Of a stretch of 22,002 bases of DNA, positions 8,476 through 17,357 are shown in pieces. The DNA lies in contig JAQBBZ010000326.1 in the NCBI GenBank assembly GCA_032125735.1, positions 1 to 22,002 on the forward strand, in the 5' to 3' direction. The notes under the pieces are model-generated. The model saw nothing but the letters and a program-made list of their open reading frames with translations, did no database searches and was not told the DNA's origin. This DNA comes from Labilibaculum sp032125735 (GTDB lineage: Bacteria > Bacteroidota > Bacteroidia > Bacteroidales > Marinifilaceae). The first letter of the stretch is position 1. Each line of letters opens with the position of its first letter. The position numbers were made by a program, and so were the translations under genes.

Positions 8476-9576
8476 ATGAGCGGATTGGAGAATTGTAAGC
8501 CAATGAATACTTGGTTTAAAAAGTTGGATACAAGACCAATAGTGATAAGTGGTCCATCGATTGTCGAGTCAGAAGAACAATTATTAAATACTGCCAGAGA
8601 ACTAAAAAAAGTAGATCAGGTTAAAATATTTCGAGCAGGGGTATGGAAACCTCAAACTGCAGTCAAGTCTTTTGGAGATAGAGGCTTGGATATTTTGCAA
8701 TGGTTGAATCAAGTTAAGCAGGAAACAGGTTTACTTACCATGGTCGAGGTGGCATCACCAAAGCATGTTGAAATGTGCCTAAGGCATAATGTTGATATTT
8801 TATGGATCGGTGCCAGAACCACCTCTAACCCGTTTTCGGTTCGGGAACTTGCCAGTGCTCTGCAAGGAATGAATGTTCCAGTAATGGTAAAGAATCCAAT
8901 AAATCCTGATATTAATTTATGGATTGAGGCTTTGGAAACAATTAATAAAGCTGGTATTTCAAGAATGGCAGCAATTCACAGAGGATTTTATCCGTTTGAG
9001 AAAACCATCCTTCGTAACATTCCTAAATGGGAAATTCCTATTGAATTGAAATCGCGATTTCATAATCTTCCAATTCTTTGTGACCCGAGTCATATTGCTG
9101 GAGCAAGGAAATATGTTCCGGAAATGGCACAAAAGGCATTGGACTTGAATATGGATGGTTTAATGATTGAGAGTTGTTATAATACTGCTGATGCAGTAGA
9201 TGATCAAGAACGACAATTAACACCTGCTGATTTAGATCAGGTTTTAAGAGGCTTGGTTTGTCGTTTACCTTCCATTGATGATATTGGGGAAAATCAGCTT
9301 GAAAAGTATCGTGACCAAATAGATTCAGTAGATTCTCAGTTGATAGAATTGCTTGCTCAAAGAATGAACATTGTAGAGGGGATAGGTGAATACAAAGCAG
9401 AGAAGAATATGACTATTCTTCAACTTCAGCGATGGGAAAAGGTTCGTGAAAGAGGAATAGAGTTGGGAACGTCTTTAGGCTTATCAGAACCATTCATTAC
9501 GCAATTATTGCGAATGATTCATAAGGAAGCTATTTTGAAACAAAATGAGGTAATGAACCGAAAATTAATTCCTTAA
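8476..9576 (+). CDS. Bifunctional DAHP synthase / chorismate mutase type II (divergent DAHP synthase half)
   Basis: Residues about 10-265 form a DAHP synthase of the type found in Bacteroidota, joining phosphoenolpyruvate and erythrose 4-phosphate at the head of the shikimate pathway; residues 274-360 form an AroQ chorismate mutase (R279, R296, K307, R319, Q356 kept). In the first domain GART (R113), VKNP (K139), AIHRG (H168), DPSH (H206) and IES (E232) are kept. But the usual GPC is GPS (S28), KPRT is KPQT (Q60), and the residue two after the metal Glu is C234, where His is usual. The start at 8476 was chosen because the longer N-terminus matches nothing and a good promoter overlaps it. Length is then 366 aa, normal for the fusion. 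The gene stands alone, without other aromatic pathway genes, and its 3' end overlaps the kinase gene by 12 bp. Confidence 0.88.
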   Translation: MSGLENCKPMNTWFKKLDTRPIVISGPSIVESEEQLLNTARELKKVDQVKIFRAGVWKPQTAVKSFGDRGLDILQWLNQVKQETGLLTMVEVASPKHVEMCLRHNVDILWIGARTTSNPFSVRELASALQGMNVPVMVKNPINPDINLWIEALETINKAGISRMAAIHRGFYPFEKTILRNIPKWEIPIELKSRFHNLPILCDPSHIAGARKYVPEMAQKALDLNMDGLMIESCYNTADAVDDQERQLTPADLDQVLRGLVCRLPSIDDIGENQLEKYRDQIDSVDSQLIELLAQRMNIVEGIGEYKAEKNMTILQLQRWEKVRERGIELGTSLGLSEPFITQLLRMIHKEAILKQNEVMNRKLIP

Positions 9577-11859
9577 AGATAAGTTTTCGTTAGGAAGGGT
9601 GACAAAGAAACTTGTTCCCTTTCCGGGATCAGAATCAAACCAAATTTCACCTTTGTTCTTTTCAACAAAGTATTTACAAAGTTTTAGGCCTATTCCGTGA
9701 CCGAGTTCCATATGATCACCAGAAGAAGAATAAATATCTTCTTCATCAAATATTTTTGATTGGTGTTCTGGAGGAATCCCTTTACCAGTATCTTTAACAG
9801 AAATAGTGAAATCTTCCTTGGTTTTATTTAGACCAATTGTTATTTTACCACCCGAAGGAGTAAACTTTAAGGAATTGGAAATTAAGTTACGGATTAGCAT
9901 TTTTACAATGTTTGGATCTGAACTAATCCAGATATTGCTTTCACATGCTTTAACTATTTCGAGGTTCTTTTCTTTGGCAATTGATGAAAACATTCCGAGT
10001 ACCTCATCTAATAATTGACAAAAATTGATCTGGCTGTATTGAACAGGATTATCATTCAACTGTTGCTTTGTCCACAGCAGAAGATCCTCAACCATGTTAA
10101 GAGTAATTTCAGTTTTAGCCATGGTCTCATTTCTTAATTCTTCTTTTTCTTTCTCATTCAGGTCATCCATTTCGAGAAGAGTTAGGAAATTGTGCAGAGA
10201 TATCAGTGGACTTTTTATATCGTGCGACACGATTGAAAACAGTTTGTTTTTAAATTTGTTTTCATTTAGCAGATGCATATTTTTTTCTTGAATTTCTTTA
10301 TTTTTTAATTCAAGTATTCGATTTGTTTTATGTTTGGCTTTTGTCTTAAACATGTACAATCCAGTAATTATCGATAAGCTGATTCCCACCACAAATCCCA
10401 ATATAATTAAAATCTTTTGTTGATAAATCTGCTGTTCTTTAGTCAGTATTTCTTGCTCTTGAATTTTTTGCTGCAAAAGTAATTGTTTATTTTTCGCATT
10501 ATTTTTTTGGAGTTCATATCGGTAAGCAAAAGTTTTGTTCTGTTTCGTGTTTAGGGTGTCCGAAAACTGAGAATAATGTTTTTCGTATAGATCATAGAAT
10601 TTTAAAGCATTCTTTGTCTCGTTCATTCCTTTGCAGGCCTTTCCTAAAATTAAGGCAGTCTTATAGCTAAAATCAAGATTATGGTTTTCTTGAGCGGAAT
10701 AATATGCCTCTAGTGCTAATTTTTTAGCTTGTGAGAATTTATTCTGTTGCAAATAAACTTCAGCAATATATAGTTTGCTTTCATTTATTGAATTTATAAA
10801 ATGTAGTTTATTACTAATTTCTAAGGATTTATTTAAAAATTCTAATGCTTTATCAAAGTTTCCAAGATCCTTTTCTATCGCTCCTATATTTAAATAGAGA
10901 ACAGAATGGAGGTAGGATTCCGGAATGTTTTTAAGAATCTCAAAGGCATCATTCGCAAACTGGTACGACTTAGTTAGGTCTTTATTTGTATAATGCAAAT
11001 TTCCCAAATTAATTAATGCAGTTGCTTCAAGCTGAGGGTTTTTGGTTCTGTTCGCTATCTCTTTAACTTTCATGTAATTGATAAGAGCTAATGAATCATT
11101 GCCTAATTCAAGATAGATATTTGCCATATTATTAATTGGATTCAGCAAATTTTGTTCAGATCCAATTTCTTCCATAATACTTAAACAACTTCTGTAATAT
11201 TCCAGAGCAGTAGAATAATTGCCTCTGCGTTCGTAAGCCACGCCAAGATTATTACTTAAATCTGCTTTGTTTTGAAGATACTTATCCTTATTGCATAATT
11301 TTAAGGCAGCTTTAAGGTATTCTATACCTTCTTCATTATTATTTTGCTCCAGCATTACGGTACCTAAATTGGTCATGCAGGGAATCAAACCTAGAGTATC
11401 CTTATAATTTTCAGCAATTGTAATTGCCTTTTTATAGCTCGTAACAGCCGAATCATTTTCTCCTTTTATTCGAAAAATAAGTCCCTCGTTAAGATAAAAA
11501 TCGACATAGCCTGCGGAGTCGCTGTAGTTATTAAGAAGGTTTTTTGCAATCTCCATTAAACTATCGGATACAGCCGGACCTTGTTTTAAAAATTCTTCAC
11601 TCGCAATACTTGAGTAAAATTGAGCTGCGTATTTTTTGTTTGATCCAGATAAGGTGTCAAGGGAGAACAATAATTCTTGAAGTACAATTCGGGATGAATC
11701 ATAGTTTTCATGAATCATTTTATAGTAATTCTGTTTTTTCTCTTTTAATAAAATATATACCGATGATTTAATATCAGCAGAGTCTTTTGATTGTTTAGTT
11801 TCTTGAGAACATGAAGAAATAACCAGGAATAAAAAAAATACAACAATATTTCGGATCAT
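9565..11859 (-). CDS. TPR-containing sensor histidine kinase with lipoprotein signal
   Basis: A 764-aa two-component sensor. The N-terminus has a signal peptide ending in a lipobox, ISSC with C17, so the sensor part may be lipidated and outside the cytoplasm. Residues about 60-430 carry TPR-like helical repeats (for example LSNNLGVAYERRGNYSTALE near 201-220). A coiled segment rich in Gln and Lys follows at 450-480, then one membrane span at about 482-503. The kinase core holds the H box with H546 in SHDIKSP, the N box NLISNSLKF at 658-666, DTGKG at 690-694 and HGIGLKL at 721-727. There is no receiver domain and no response regulator gene beside it, so it is an orphan whose partner is unknown. 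Its 3' end overlaps the DAHP synthase gene tail to tail. Confidence 0.92.
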   Translation of the reverse strand: MIRNIVVFFLFLVISSCSQETKQSKDSADIKSSVYILLKEKKQNYYKMIHENYDSSRIVLQELLFSLDTLSGSNKKYAAQFYSSIASEEFLKQGPAVSDSLMEIAKNLLNNYSDSAGYVDFYLNEGLIFRIKGENDSAVTSYKKAITIAENYKDTLGLIPCMTNLGTVMLEQNNNEEGIEYLKAALKLCNKDKYLQNKADLSNNLGVAYERRGNYSTALEYYRSCLSIMEEIGSEQNLLNPINNMANIYLELGNDSLALINYMKVKEIANRTKNPQLEATALINLGNLHYTNKDLTKSYQFANDAFEILKNIPESYLHSVLYLNIGAIEKDLGNFDKALEFLNKSLEISNKLHFINSINESKLYIAEVYLQQNKFSQAKKLALEAYYSAQENHNLDFSYKTALILGKACKGMNETKNALKFYDLYEKHYSQFSDTLNTKQNKTFAYRYELQKNNAKNKQLLLQQKIQEQEILTKEQQIYQQKILIILGFVVGISLSIITGLYMFKTKAKHKTNRILELKNKEIQEKNMHLLNENKFKNKLFSIVSHDIKSPLISLHNFLTLLEMDDLNEKEKEELRNETMAKTEITLNMVEDLLLWTKQQLNDNPVQYSQINFCQLLDEVLGMFSSIAKEKNLEIVKACESNIWISSDPNIVKMLIRNLISNSLKFTPSGGKITIGLNKTKEDFTISVKDTGKGIPPEHQSKIFDEEDIYSSSGDHMELGHGIGLKLCKYFVEKNKGEIWFDSDPGKGTSFFVTLPNENLSLRN

Positions 11860-12109
11860 GATTTATTCAGTTAATGCTGTCTTTCCAATATTTTAGTATA
11901 GTAAAGACTTTATTTATATCGCTTTTATTACGCTTTATTTAGGGGAAAGTTAGCGATTTATCCAATCTTTAATTCTTATGATTTGAGGATTCTGTAATTT
12001 TTAATAAATCTAGATTGATGATCTTGAGTGAGTTTTTAGAATAAGGATAATTAATAAGAGTATAAAATGTAAATATTCTGTTTATTTTAAACGGTCTAAA
12101 CTATTTCTT

Positions 12110-12527
12110 ATGAAAACTATTTTGCATTTAGTTTTATTACTGCTTTTTTTACAGTTTACTATCTGTACCTTGAATGCCCAAAAAATTAAATATGGTAAGA
12201 TATCTAAAGATGAATTTGCCTTAAAAGAGTGTTCTTACGAAAAGGATGCATCTGCTGTTGTTCTGAGTAAAACATGTTCTGTTGATTTAAGTTATTCTGT
12301 AATCCGATATTTTCATCATGTACGAATAAAAATAGTAAAGGAGGAAGGATTCGATCAAGCGAATATTAAATTGTCATACTATCGAAAAGATAAATTGGAA
12401 AATATTTCAGGTGTTAAAGGACAAACAAAAGTATTATGACATTTTAAGAGAATTTTACAGTGAAATGATGAAAGTGATGGGCTCTCAGATTGTAATAAAA
12501 AAAAGTAAAAATATATCAGAAAAATGA
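12110..12527 (+). pseudogene. Remnant of a DUF3857-type secreted protein with a large internal deletion
   Basis: The first frame (ATG 12110 to TGA 12437-12439) gives a signal peptide (ending TLNAQ, residues 1-23) and the start of a DUF3857 protein, with KIKYGKISKDE, a basic HVRIKIVKEEGFD stretch and LENISGVKG. It then breaks off at residue 109. In the +1 frame from about 12423 the DNA continues as KQKYYDILREFY and further to a TGA at 12525-12527, which looks like the extreme C-terminus of the same family. Full family members are usually over 600 aa, so roughly the middle 500 codons are missing and the ends are joined out of frame near 12420-12430. The old stop overlaps the ATG of the protease gene (ATGA), which shows the two were once a translationally coupled operon. 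Product is presumably non-functional. Confidence 0.75.
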
Positions 12528-13366
12528 ATGAAATTATAACAGAAACTAAAGTGGAAGAGGTGGCATTTGAAACAGAAATGGCTTATCCAACAATTAAACA
12601 GGGATGGGGGATTCTTGGATTATTTCTATTAGTTACAATCGGCTATGCTATTCCAGTAGGGTTACTTCAAGTAATGGGTATTGATATTCAGAGCAATCTG
12701 TTTTCTCTATTAAATTATGTGTTGCCACTGGGTATTTTAATCCTGATTACCAGATCGTGGTGGGGTAAGAACCCTAAAAACAAGAGTACATTAACGCTAA
12801 ATGCATTCCCTGTTGTAATTTTGCCTATGGTAGTTATAATGACAATGGCCATATTAATTATAAATGTGGAAATAACCAGTTGGGTTCCTTTGCCAGAGTG
12901 GTTGTTAGAGATGTTTAAGGATGCTGTAAAGCCAAATGTTTTTGGTTTTTTAGTGGTTGCGGTTGCGGCTCCAATTTTGGAAGAAGTATTGATGCGGGGA
13001 ATTGTTCTCGATGGCTTACTAAAGAATTATAGGCCTTGGAAAGCAATTTTATGGTCTTCTATATTCTTTGGTGTATTGCACTTAAATCCGTGGCAGTTTG
13101 TTGTTGGATTATTAGTGGGCTTTGCGCTTGGGTATTTGTATTGGAAAACCAAATCACTTTTCTTGTGTATTTTTATTCACTTCGTAAATAACAGTATTGG
13201 TTTTTATCTAATGATACGTTATCCGGATATGTCAAACATCTCCGATTTAATTGAGCTGGGAGCTATGGCGAGAGTAATTATTTTTGTTGTTGCAGCTGTT
13301 GTAATTTGGCAATCGTATCGTTTTTTTGAAGCTTATTTTAAAGCGAAAGAGACAAGAGAGATCTAG
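12524..13366 (+). CDS. CPBP family intramembrane metalloprotease
   Basis: A 280-aa protein with about seven or eight membrane spans and the three motifs of the CPBP/Rce1-like (Abi) family: EEVLMRG with E153, E154 and R158; FxxxH with F182 and H186; and HFVNN with H219 and N223. These residues form the likely metal and catalytic site within the membrane. In other bacteria members act in protein maturation, bacteriocin self-immunity or regulation; the substrate here is unknown. The start ATG overlaps the stop of the degraded DUF3857 gene (ATGA), so translation may once have depended on that gene. A strong hairpin terminator follows 28 bp downstream. Confidence 0.9.
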   Translation: MNEIITETKVEEVAFETEMAYPTIKQGWGILGLFLLVTIGYAIPVGLLQVMGIDIQSNLFSLLNYVLPLGILILITRSWWGKNPKNKSTLTLNAFPVVILPMVVIMTMAILIINVEITSWVPLPEWLLEMFKDAVKPNVFGFLVVAVAAPILEEVLMRGIVLDGLLKNYRPWKAILWSSIFFGVLHLNPWQFVVGLLVGFALGYLYWKTKSLFLCIFIHFVNNSIGFYLMIRYPDMSNISDLIELGAMARVIIFVVAAVVIWQSYRFFEAYFKAKETREI

Positions 13367-13393
13367 TTTTATCGAAATATTTTGAATTTAAAA

Positions 13394-13430
13394 AAGACTA
13401 AAATGAAATCATCATTTTAGTCTTCTTTTT
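13394..13430. terminator. Bidirectional rho-independent terminator
   Basis: A perfect 13-bp stem (13394-13406 with 13412-13424) around a 5-nt loop. On the plus strand it is followed by C and a run of T, on the minus strand by T-rich sequence as well (A-rich at 13389-13395). It sits between the convergent ends of the CPBP protease gene and pssA and probably stops both. Confidence 0.88.
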
Positions 13431-13455
13431 ATCTTGTATCTGCAAAAAGATTTGT

Positions 13456-14211
13456 TTATTTTTTTCTGATCATGTTGTTAATCAACGAGAAGATAATGTA
13501 AACGAATAGAATCATTGGAATCACCAACCATTTTAAAAGGATAGTTAATATCAGTAAACTGATTAGAAACGAGTATTGGATTTTATTTTCTTTCCAGGAA
13601 AGGCTTTTTACTTTAAGCGCAAACATTGGGATTTCTGCAACCAATAAGTAGGATGTTATCAGGATAGCTCCAATTATAATGAATTCATTAGATAAGCATT
13701 CTTTAATTAGTGGATAATCTCCATAGAACATCACCAATGGGAGAGAAGCCCAAAACATTGCATTTGCTGGAGTTGGTACGCCAATAAAAGAGGAAGTTTG
13801 TCGGGTATCTACATTAAATTTAGCCAATCGTAAGGCTGAAAATATCGGGATAATAAATGCAGATAGTAAGATTGCCATTTGTGAATAACTCAAATCAGCA
13901 GGAACAAAATCTGCGGAAGTACTACCAAGAACAGCAGCTTTGAGGTAAGCCAAAGCAATAACTCCAGGAGCAAAACCAAAACTAACCATATCGGCTAGTG
14001 AATCGAGCTCTTTTCCCATAGGAGAATATGCTTTTAGTGCACGAGCTGCTAAGCCGTCAAAAAAGTCGAATAAAGCAGCTAAAAGAATTAGAAAAGCAGC
14101 ATTAACTAAATAGCCTTCCATCGCCATAAGGCTGGCTGTACATCCTGATAGTAGGTTTAAACAAGTAATTGAGTTTGGAATGTGTTTGATAATCCCTTTT
14201 GCTTCTGACAT
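13456..14211 (-). CDS. pssA: CDP-diacylglycerol-serine O-phosphatidyltransferase
   Basis: Makes phosphatidylserine from CDP-diacylglycerol and serine in the inner membrane, the step before decarboxylation to phosphatidylethanolamine. The CDP-alcohol phosphatidyltransferase signature is complete: D52-G53, A56-R57, then eight residues to G66, D70 and D74. HIPNSITCLNLLSG near residues 10-23 is typical of bacterial PssA. Several membrane spans follow, giving 251 aa. The start at 14211 is preferred to the GTG at 14238, because a -7 box overlaps the GTG and the extra nine residues match nothing. The partner psd gene is about 7.5 kb away at the right end of the window. Confidence 0.92.
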   Translation of the reverse strand: MSEAKGIIKHIPNSITCLNLLSGCTASLMAMEGYLVNAAFLILLAALFDFFDGLAARALKAYSPMGKELDSLADMVSFGFAPGVIALAYLKAAVLGSTSADFVPADLSYSQMAILLSAFIIPIFSALRLAKFNVDTRQTSSFIGVPTPANAMFWASLPLVMFYGDYPLIKECLSNEFIIIGAILITSYLLVAEIPMFALKVKSLSWKENKIQYSFLISLLILTILLKWLVIPMILFVYIIFSLINNMIRKK

Positions 14212-14237
14212 GAAATTCGATTTTGAATAGTTCGCCA

Positions 14238-14245
14238 CAAAAATA
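14238..14245 (-). promoter_or_regulatory. Candidate -7 box for pssA
   Basis: The minus strand reads TATTTTTG followed by TGGCG, a full match to TAnnTTTG and very like the box before the DAHP synthase gene (TATTTTTG then TGCG). The -33 element is weak. It ends 26 bp before the chosen ATG and overlaps the upstream GTG, which supports the shorter protein. Confidence 0.45.
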
Positions 14246-14322
14246 GTGGATTTTTTTGAAACTTATGATTTCTTTCGTCTCTATGCCTGAGTTTAAAAAA
14301 AGCATAGTATTTTTACCTGTCA

Positions 14323-15402
14323 ATGAAAATTAAATATATGTTCAGAATTATTGCATTATTGGTTTGCTTATGTGTTGCTGGTTCGGTATTTAGCCAGACT
14401 TCAGCTCCTACATATAGTAATGAATTCCTGTCTATTGGAGTTGGTGCAAGATCTTTTGGAATGGGAAATGCCACAGTAGCTTCTCAAAATGATGTAGAAT
14501 CGTCTTATTGGAATCCTGCAAATTTAGTCGAGCTAGGAACAAAATTTCAGGTTTCGGCAATGCATGCGGAATATTTTGGAGGCTTGTCGGCCTACGATTA
14601 TTTGGGATTTGGCATGAAAATTAACGAGAAAAGCGCGGTTGGATTAAGTTTGATCCGTTATGGTGTTGATGATATTCCGAATACTTTGGAATTGATTGAT
14701 AAAGATGGAAACATCCGATACGATTTAGTCACAACTTTCTCGGCAGCTGATTATGCTTTTCTTTTTTCTTACTCGCGAAAAACCGGAATCGAAGGATTGA
14801 GTATTGGGGGAAATGTGAAATTGATTTATCGACATACAGGTGATTTTGCTTCGGCCTACGGTTTTGGATTCGATATTGCAGGAACTTATCGAAAAGAAAA
14901 ATGGCGAATGGGTGCAGTTCTAAGGGATGCAACAAGTACATTTAATGCATGGGTATTTAAAACAGGAGATTTAGAGAAAGTGTTTGAAATTACAGGCAAC
15001 GAAATACCCGAGAATTCAACTGAAATTACTTTACCAAGATTGATTCTTGCGCTAAGCCGGGAATTCGCCATATCAGATAAATTTTCGTTACTGACCGAGC
15101 TCGATATGGATATGACTTTTGATGGACAAAGAAATGTTTTGATTCAAGGAGATCCAATTAGTATAGATCCTCACATTGGATTGGAAGCTTCGTACAAACA
15201 GTTTATATTTCTTCGCGCTGGAGTAAGTAATTTTCAGGAAGAAACAGATTTTGATCAAACTAAGTCGTGGACTTTTCAGCCAAATTTGGGCTTAGGTATT
15301 CGGTATAAAAATTTCCAACTCGATTATGCTTTAACTGATATTGGAGATCGATCCATCGCAAAATATTCAAATGTGTTTTCGATATCTTACGCTTTCGAAT
15401 AG
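14323..15402 (+). CDS. PorV/PorQ family outer membrane beta-barrel protein
   Basis: A 359-aa secreted protein with a signal peptide cut near residue 24 (GSVFSQ). The mature start has the family pattern FLSIGVGARSFGMGNATVA at about 35-53, then SSYWNPANL at 60-68, and the rest is alternating beta-strand sequence ending in an aromatic residue pattern (ISYAFE). The family is FadL-like; PorV and PorQ proper are outer membrane parts of type IX secretion, while many paralogues have unknown roles. No other type IX gene is nearby, so I do not assign porV or porQ. It is divergent from pssA (111 bp between starts). A second in-frame ATG at 14338 would also leave a good signal peptide. Confidence 0.85.
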   Translation: MKIKYMFRIIALLVCLCVAGSVFSQTSAPTYSNEFLSIGVGARSFGMGNATVASQNDVESSYWNPANLVELGTKFQVSAMHAEYFGGLSAYDYLGFGMKINEKSAVGLSLIRYGVDDIPNTLELIDKDGNIRYDLVTTFSAADYAFLFSYSRKTGIEGLSIGGNVKLIYRHTGDFASAYGFGFDIAGTYRKEKWRMGAVLRDATSTFNAWVFKTGDLEKVFEITGNEIPENSTEITLPRLILALSREFAISDKFSLLTELDMDMTFDGQRNVLIQGDPISIDPHIGLEASYKQFIFLRAGVSNFQEETDFDQTKSWTFQPNLGLGIRYKNFQLDYALTDIGDRSIAKYSNVFSISYAFE

Positions 15403-15501
15403 TAGATGTGGATTGTTTTTCTGAGTATCATTAAAAAAAAGATATTTTAAATCTGTAAACGACAAATAGTTACTATTTTCACTTTGGATTTAAGGAACTG
15501 T

Positions 15502-16266
15502 ATGAAAAATGTAATTATAGCTCATCGTGGGGAATCTTTTGATGCTCCGGAAAACACTTTAGCAGCAATTAATTTAGCATGGGAGCGAGGAGCATCAGCG
15601 GTTGAGATTGATGTTCATCTAACCAAAGATAAGCAGATTGTGGTGATTCACGATGAGGATACCTCTCGGGTATCCAACAGGAAAATGATTATTAAGAAAT
15701 CCTTTTTTAAGGAATTGAAAAAACTAGATACTGGTTCTTTTAAAGATTCGAAATGGAAGGGTGAGCACATTTCTTCGCTACAAGAAGTCTTAAAAACGGT
15801 TCCCAATTATGGCAGATTAATTATCGAATTAAAAAGTAATTCAGATTTATTGAATCACTTAAAGATCGATTTGGCTGAATCGAAGCTCCAAAATTCACAA
15901 ATAGAAATTATCGCATTTGACAGTGACACTCTTGCCAAAGCAAAAAAAATAATGCCGGAATATAGAATGCTTTGGTTGCTCGATCTGGATTATTATTTAC
16001 CATGGTGGTTGATTTGTAAATCTAAAAATCGTCTCATTAAAAAGACGAAAGAATTAAATTTTGATGGCGTAGATGTGTGGGCAGGAAAACTGCTGACTAA
16101 AGATTTTATTAAAGCCTTCCAGGATGCTGGCTTGCTGGTTTATACCTGGACTGTTAATAGTCCGCAAAAATCAGAATTGCTGATTAATTATGGAATTGAT
16201 GGGATTACAACCGATCGTGCGGCATGGATAACAGAGCAGGTAACAAAGAATATACAAACAAAATAG
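15502..16266 (+). CDS. Glycerophosphodiester phosphodiesterase family protein
   Basis: A 254-aa enzyme that would split glycerophosphodiesters from phospholipid turnover into glycerol 3-phosphate and an alcohol. Motifs: HRG at 8-10, APENT at 15-19, EIDVH with E35, D37 and H39 (metal ligands), and IHDED with H50 (acid/base), followed by a TIM-barrel pattern ending ITTDRA. No signal peptide is present, so it acts in the cytoplasm. The ATG at 15502 puts the first beta-strand directly at the N-terminus as usual; a TTG at 15484 is in frame but unlikely. Twelve bases separate it from the hydrolase gene, so the two are probably one operon and may act on related lipid substrates. Confidence 0.92.
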   Translation: MKNVIIAHRGESFDAPENTLAAINLAWERGASAVEIDVHLTKDKQIVVIHDEDTSRVSNRKMIIKKSFFKELKKLDTGSFKDSKWKGEHISSLQEVLKTVPNYGRLIIELKSNSDLLNHLKIDLAESKLQNSQIEIIAFDSDTLAKAKKIMPEYRMLWLLDLDYYLPWWLICKSKNRLIKKTKELNFDGVDVWAGKLLTKDFIKAFQDAGLLVYTWTVNSPQKSELLINYGIDGITTDRAAWITEQVTKNIQTK

Positions 16267-16278
16267 GAGTAGTTGGCA

Positions 16279-17307
16279 ATGGCAAATGTTATCATTCAAA
16301 TTCATGGTTTAGGGAATAAGCCACCAAAAGACTTATTGGAACGTTGGTGGGAGCGTGCCATGATCGAAGGTTTAAAGAAAAATAAATACAAAGCTTATCT
16401 TCCTAAGCATGAAATGGTGTACTGGGCAGATGTTTTGTATGATAAACCATTGAATCAGTTTGAAAAAGATAAGGACAGTCCTTATTATCTGGATGAAATT
16501 TATGCAAAGCCAAGCAGAGAACTTCCACGAGAAAATCATGATACAAGAAAAAAGGTCATTCGATTTTTGACCCGACAACTAAATCGAATTTTTCTAAATG
16601 CGGACTTTACATTAAATTATTCCTTTATATCTGATGCTATTTTAGGTAAATATTTTCATGATTTAGAGATCTATTATAAAGATGAAACGAATATTGGTGC
16701 TAAAACCATCACTAAAACAAAAGATTTGATTCGACAGAGGTTGGTGGAAGTACTTGGAAAGTATAAGAATGATAATATCATGTTGGTTGCACATTCGATG
16801 GGTTCAATTATTGCTTTTGATGTATTAACTTTTTTAGCTAACCATATAAAAATTCACACCCTGGTAACAATAGGTTCACCTTTAGGATTACCCATTGTTG
16901 TTGGTAAAATTGCGGCAGAGCAAAGGCAAAAATTAAATGGACAAAGCTTCATGATTACGCCTCCTTCAGTATATAAAAATTGGTATAACTTTTCTGATAT
17001 ATTGGACAATGTTGCGCTTAACTATCAATTGTCCGATGATTTTTCCGAGAATAAATTTGGGGTAAAACCAGTCGATTTATTAGTCGTAAACAACTACGAA
17101 ATAAATGGGTTTGCTAATCCTCACAAATCCTATGGATACTTACGAACTCCCGAATTTGCTAAAATATTAAATGAGTTTATTCTCTCCGAACGACTAAGCT
17201 TGCAAGAGAAACTGACTAGCAAAACACATCAATACTTCAAGACAACTAAATTGAAACTTACCATTCAAAAAAGGAAAGTGCAAAGCTGGTTTCGCCGCAA
17301 AAGATAA
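16279..17307 (+). CDS. Alpha/beta hydrolase, lipase or esterase-like, unknown substrate
   Basis: A 342-aa cytoplasmic protein. The N-terminus has the oxyanion-side motif IIQIHGLGNKP at about 5-15, and the nucleophile elbow is AHSMGS with Ser173. Likely acid and base residues lie after residue 225, with HKSYGYL near the C-terminal third as a candidate for the His. The last 40 residues are strongly basic (ending SWFRRKR), which could bind membranes or nucleic acid. The start at 16279 is set by an AGGAG site at 16265-16269, 9 bp ahead, which overlaps the stop of the phosphodiesterase gene. An in-frame TTG 6 bp upstream is less likely. Co-transcription with the phosphodiesterase suggests phospholipid breakdown. 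Confidence 0.8.
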   Translation: MANVIIQIHGLGNKPPKDLLERWWERAMIEGLKKNKYKAYLPKHEMVYWADVLYDKPLNQFEKDKDSPYYLDEIYAKPSRELPRENHDTRKKVIRFLTRQLNRIFLNADFTLNYSFISDAILGKYFHDLEIYYKDETNIGAKTITKTKDLIRQRLVEVLGKYKNDNIMLVAHSMGSIIAFDVLTFLANHIKIHTLVTIGSPLGLPIVVGKIAAEQRQKLNGQSFMITPPSVYKNWYNFSDILDNVALNYQLSDDFSENKFGVKPVDLLVVNNYEINGFANPHKSYGYLRTPEFAKILNEFILSERLSLQEKLTSKTHQYFKTTKLKLTIQKRKVQSWFRRKR

Positions 17308-17350
17308 AATAATCTGATAGCTTTAGTATTGATAGTTGCAGATTATTTTT
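17306..17350 (+). terminator. Probable terminator after the hydrolase gene
   Basis: Arms at 17306-17316 and 17339-17349 pair perfectly over 11 bp around a 22-nt loop, and the right arm runs into a T-rich tract. The first arm overlaps the stop codon. The large loop and AT-rich stem make it a moderate candidate. Confidence 0.45.
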
Positions 17351-17357
17351 ACTGATT

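Noticed and set aside
14308..14315. -7 box TATTTTTA for the PorV-like gene
   Set aside because: The last base mismatches, no -33 element is spaced properly, and it is only 7 bp from the ATG.
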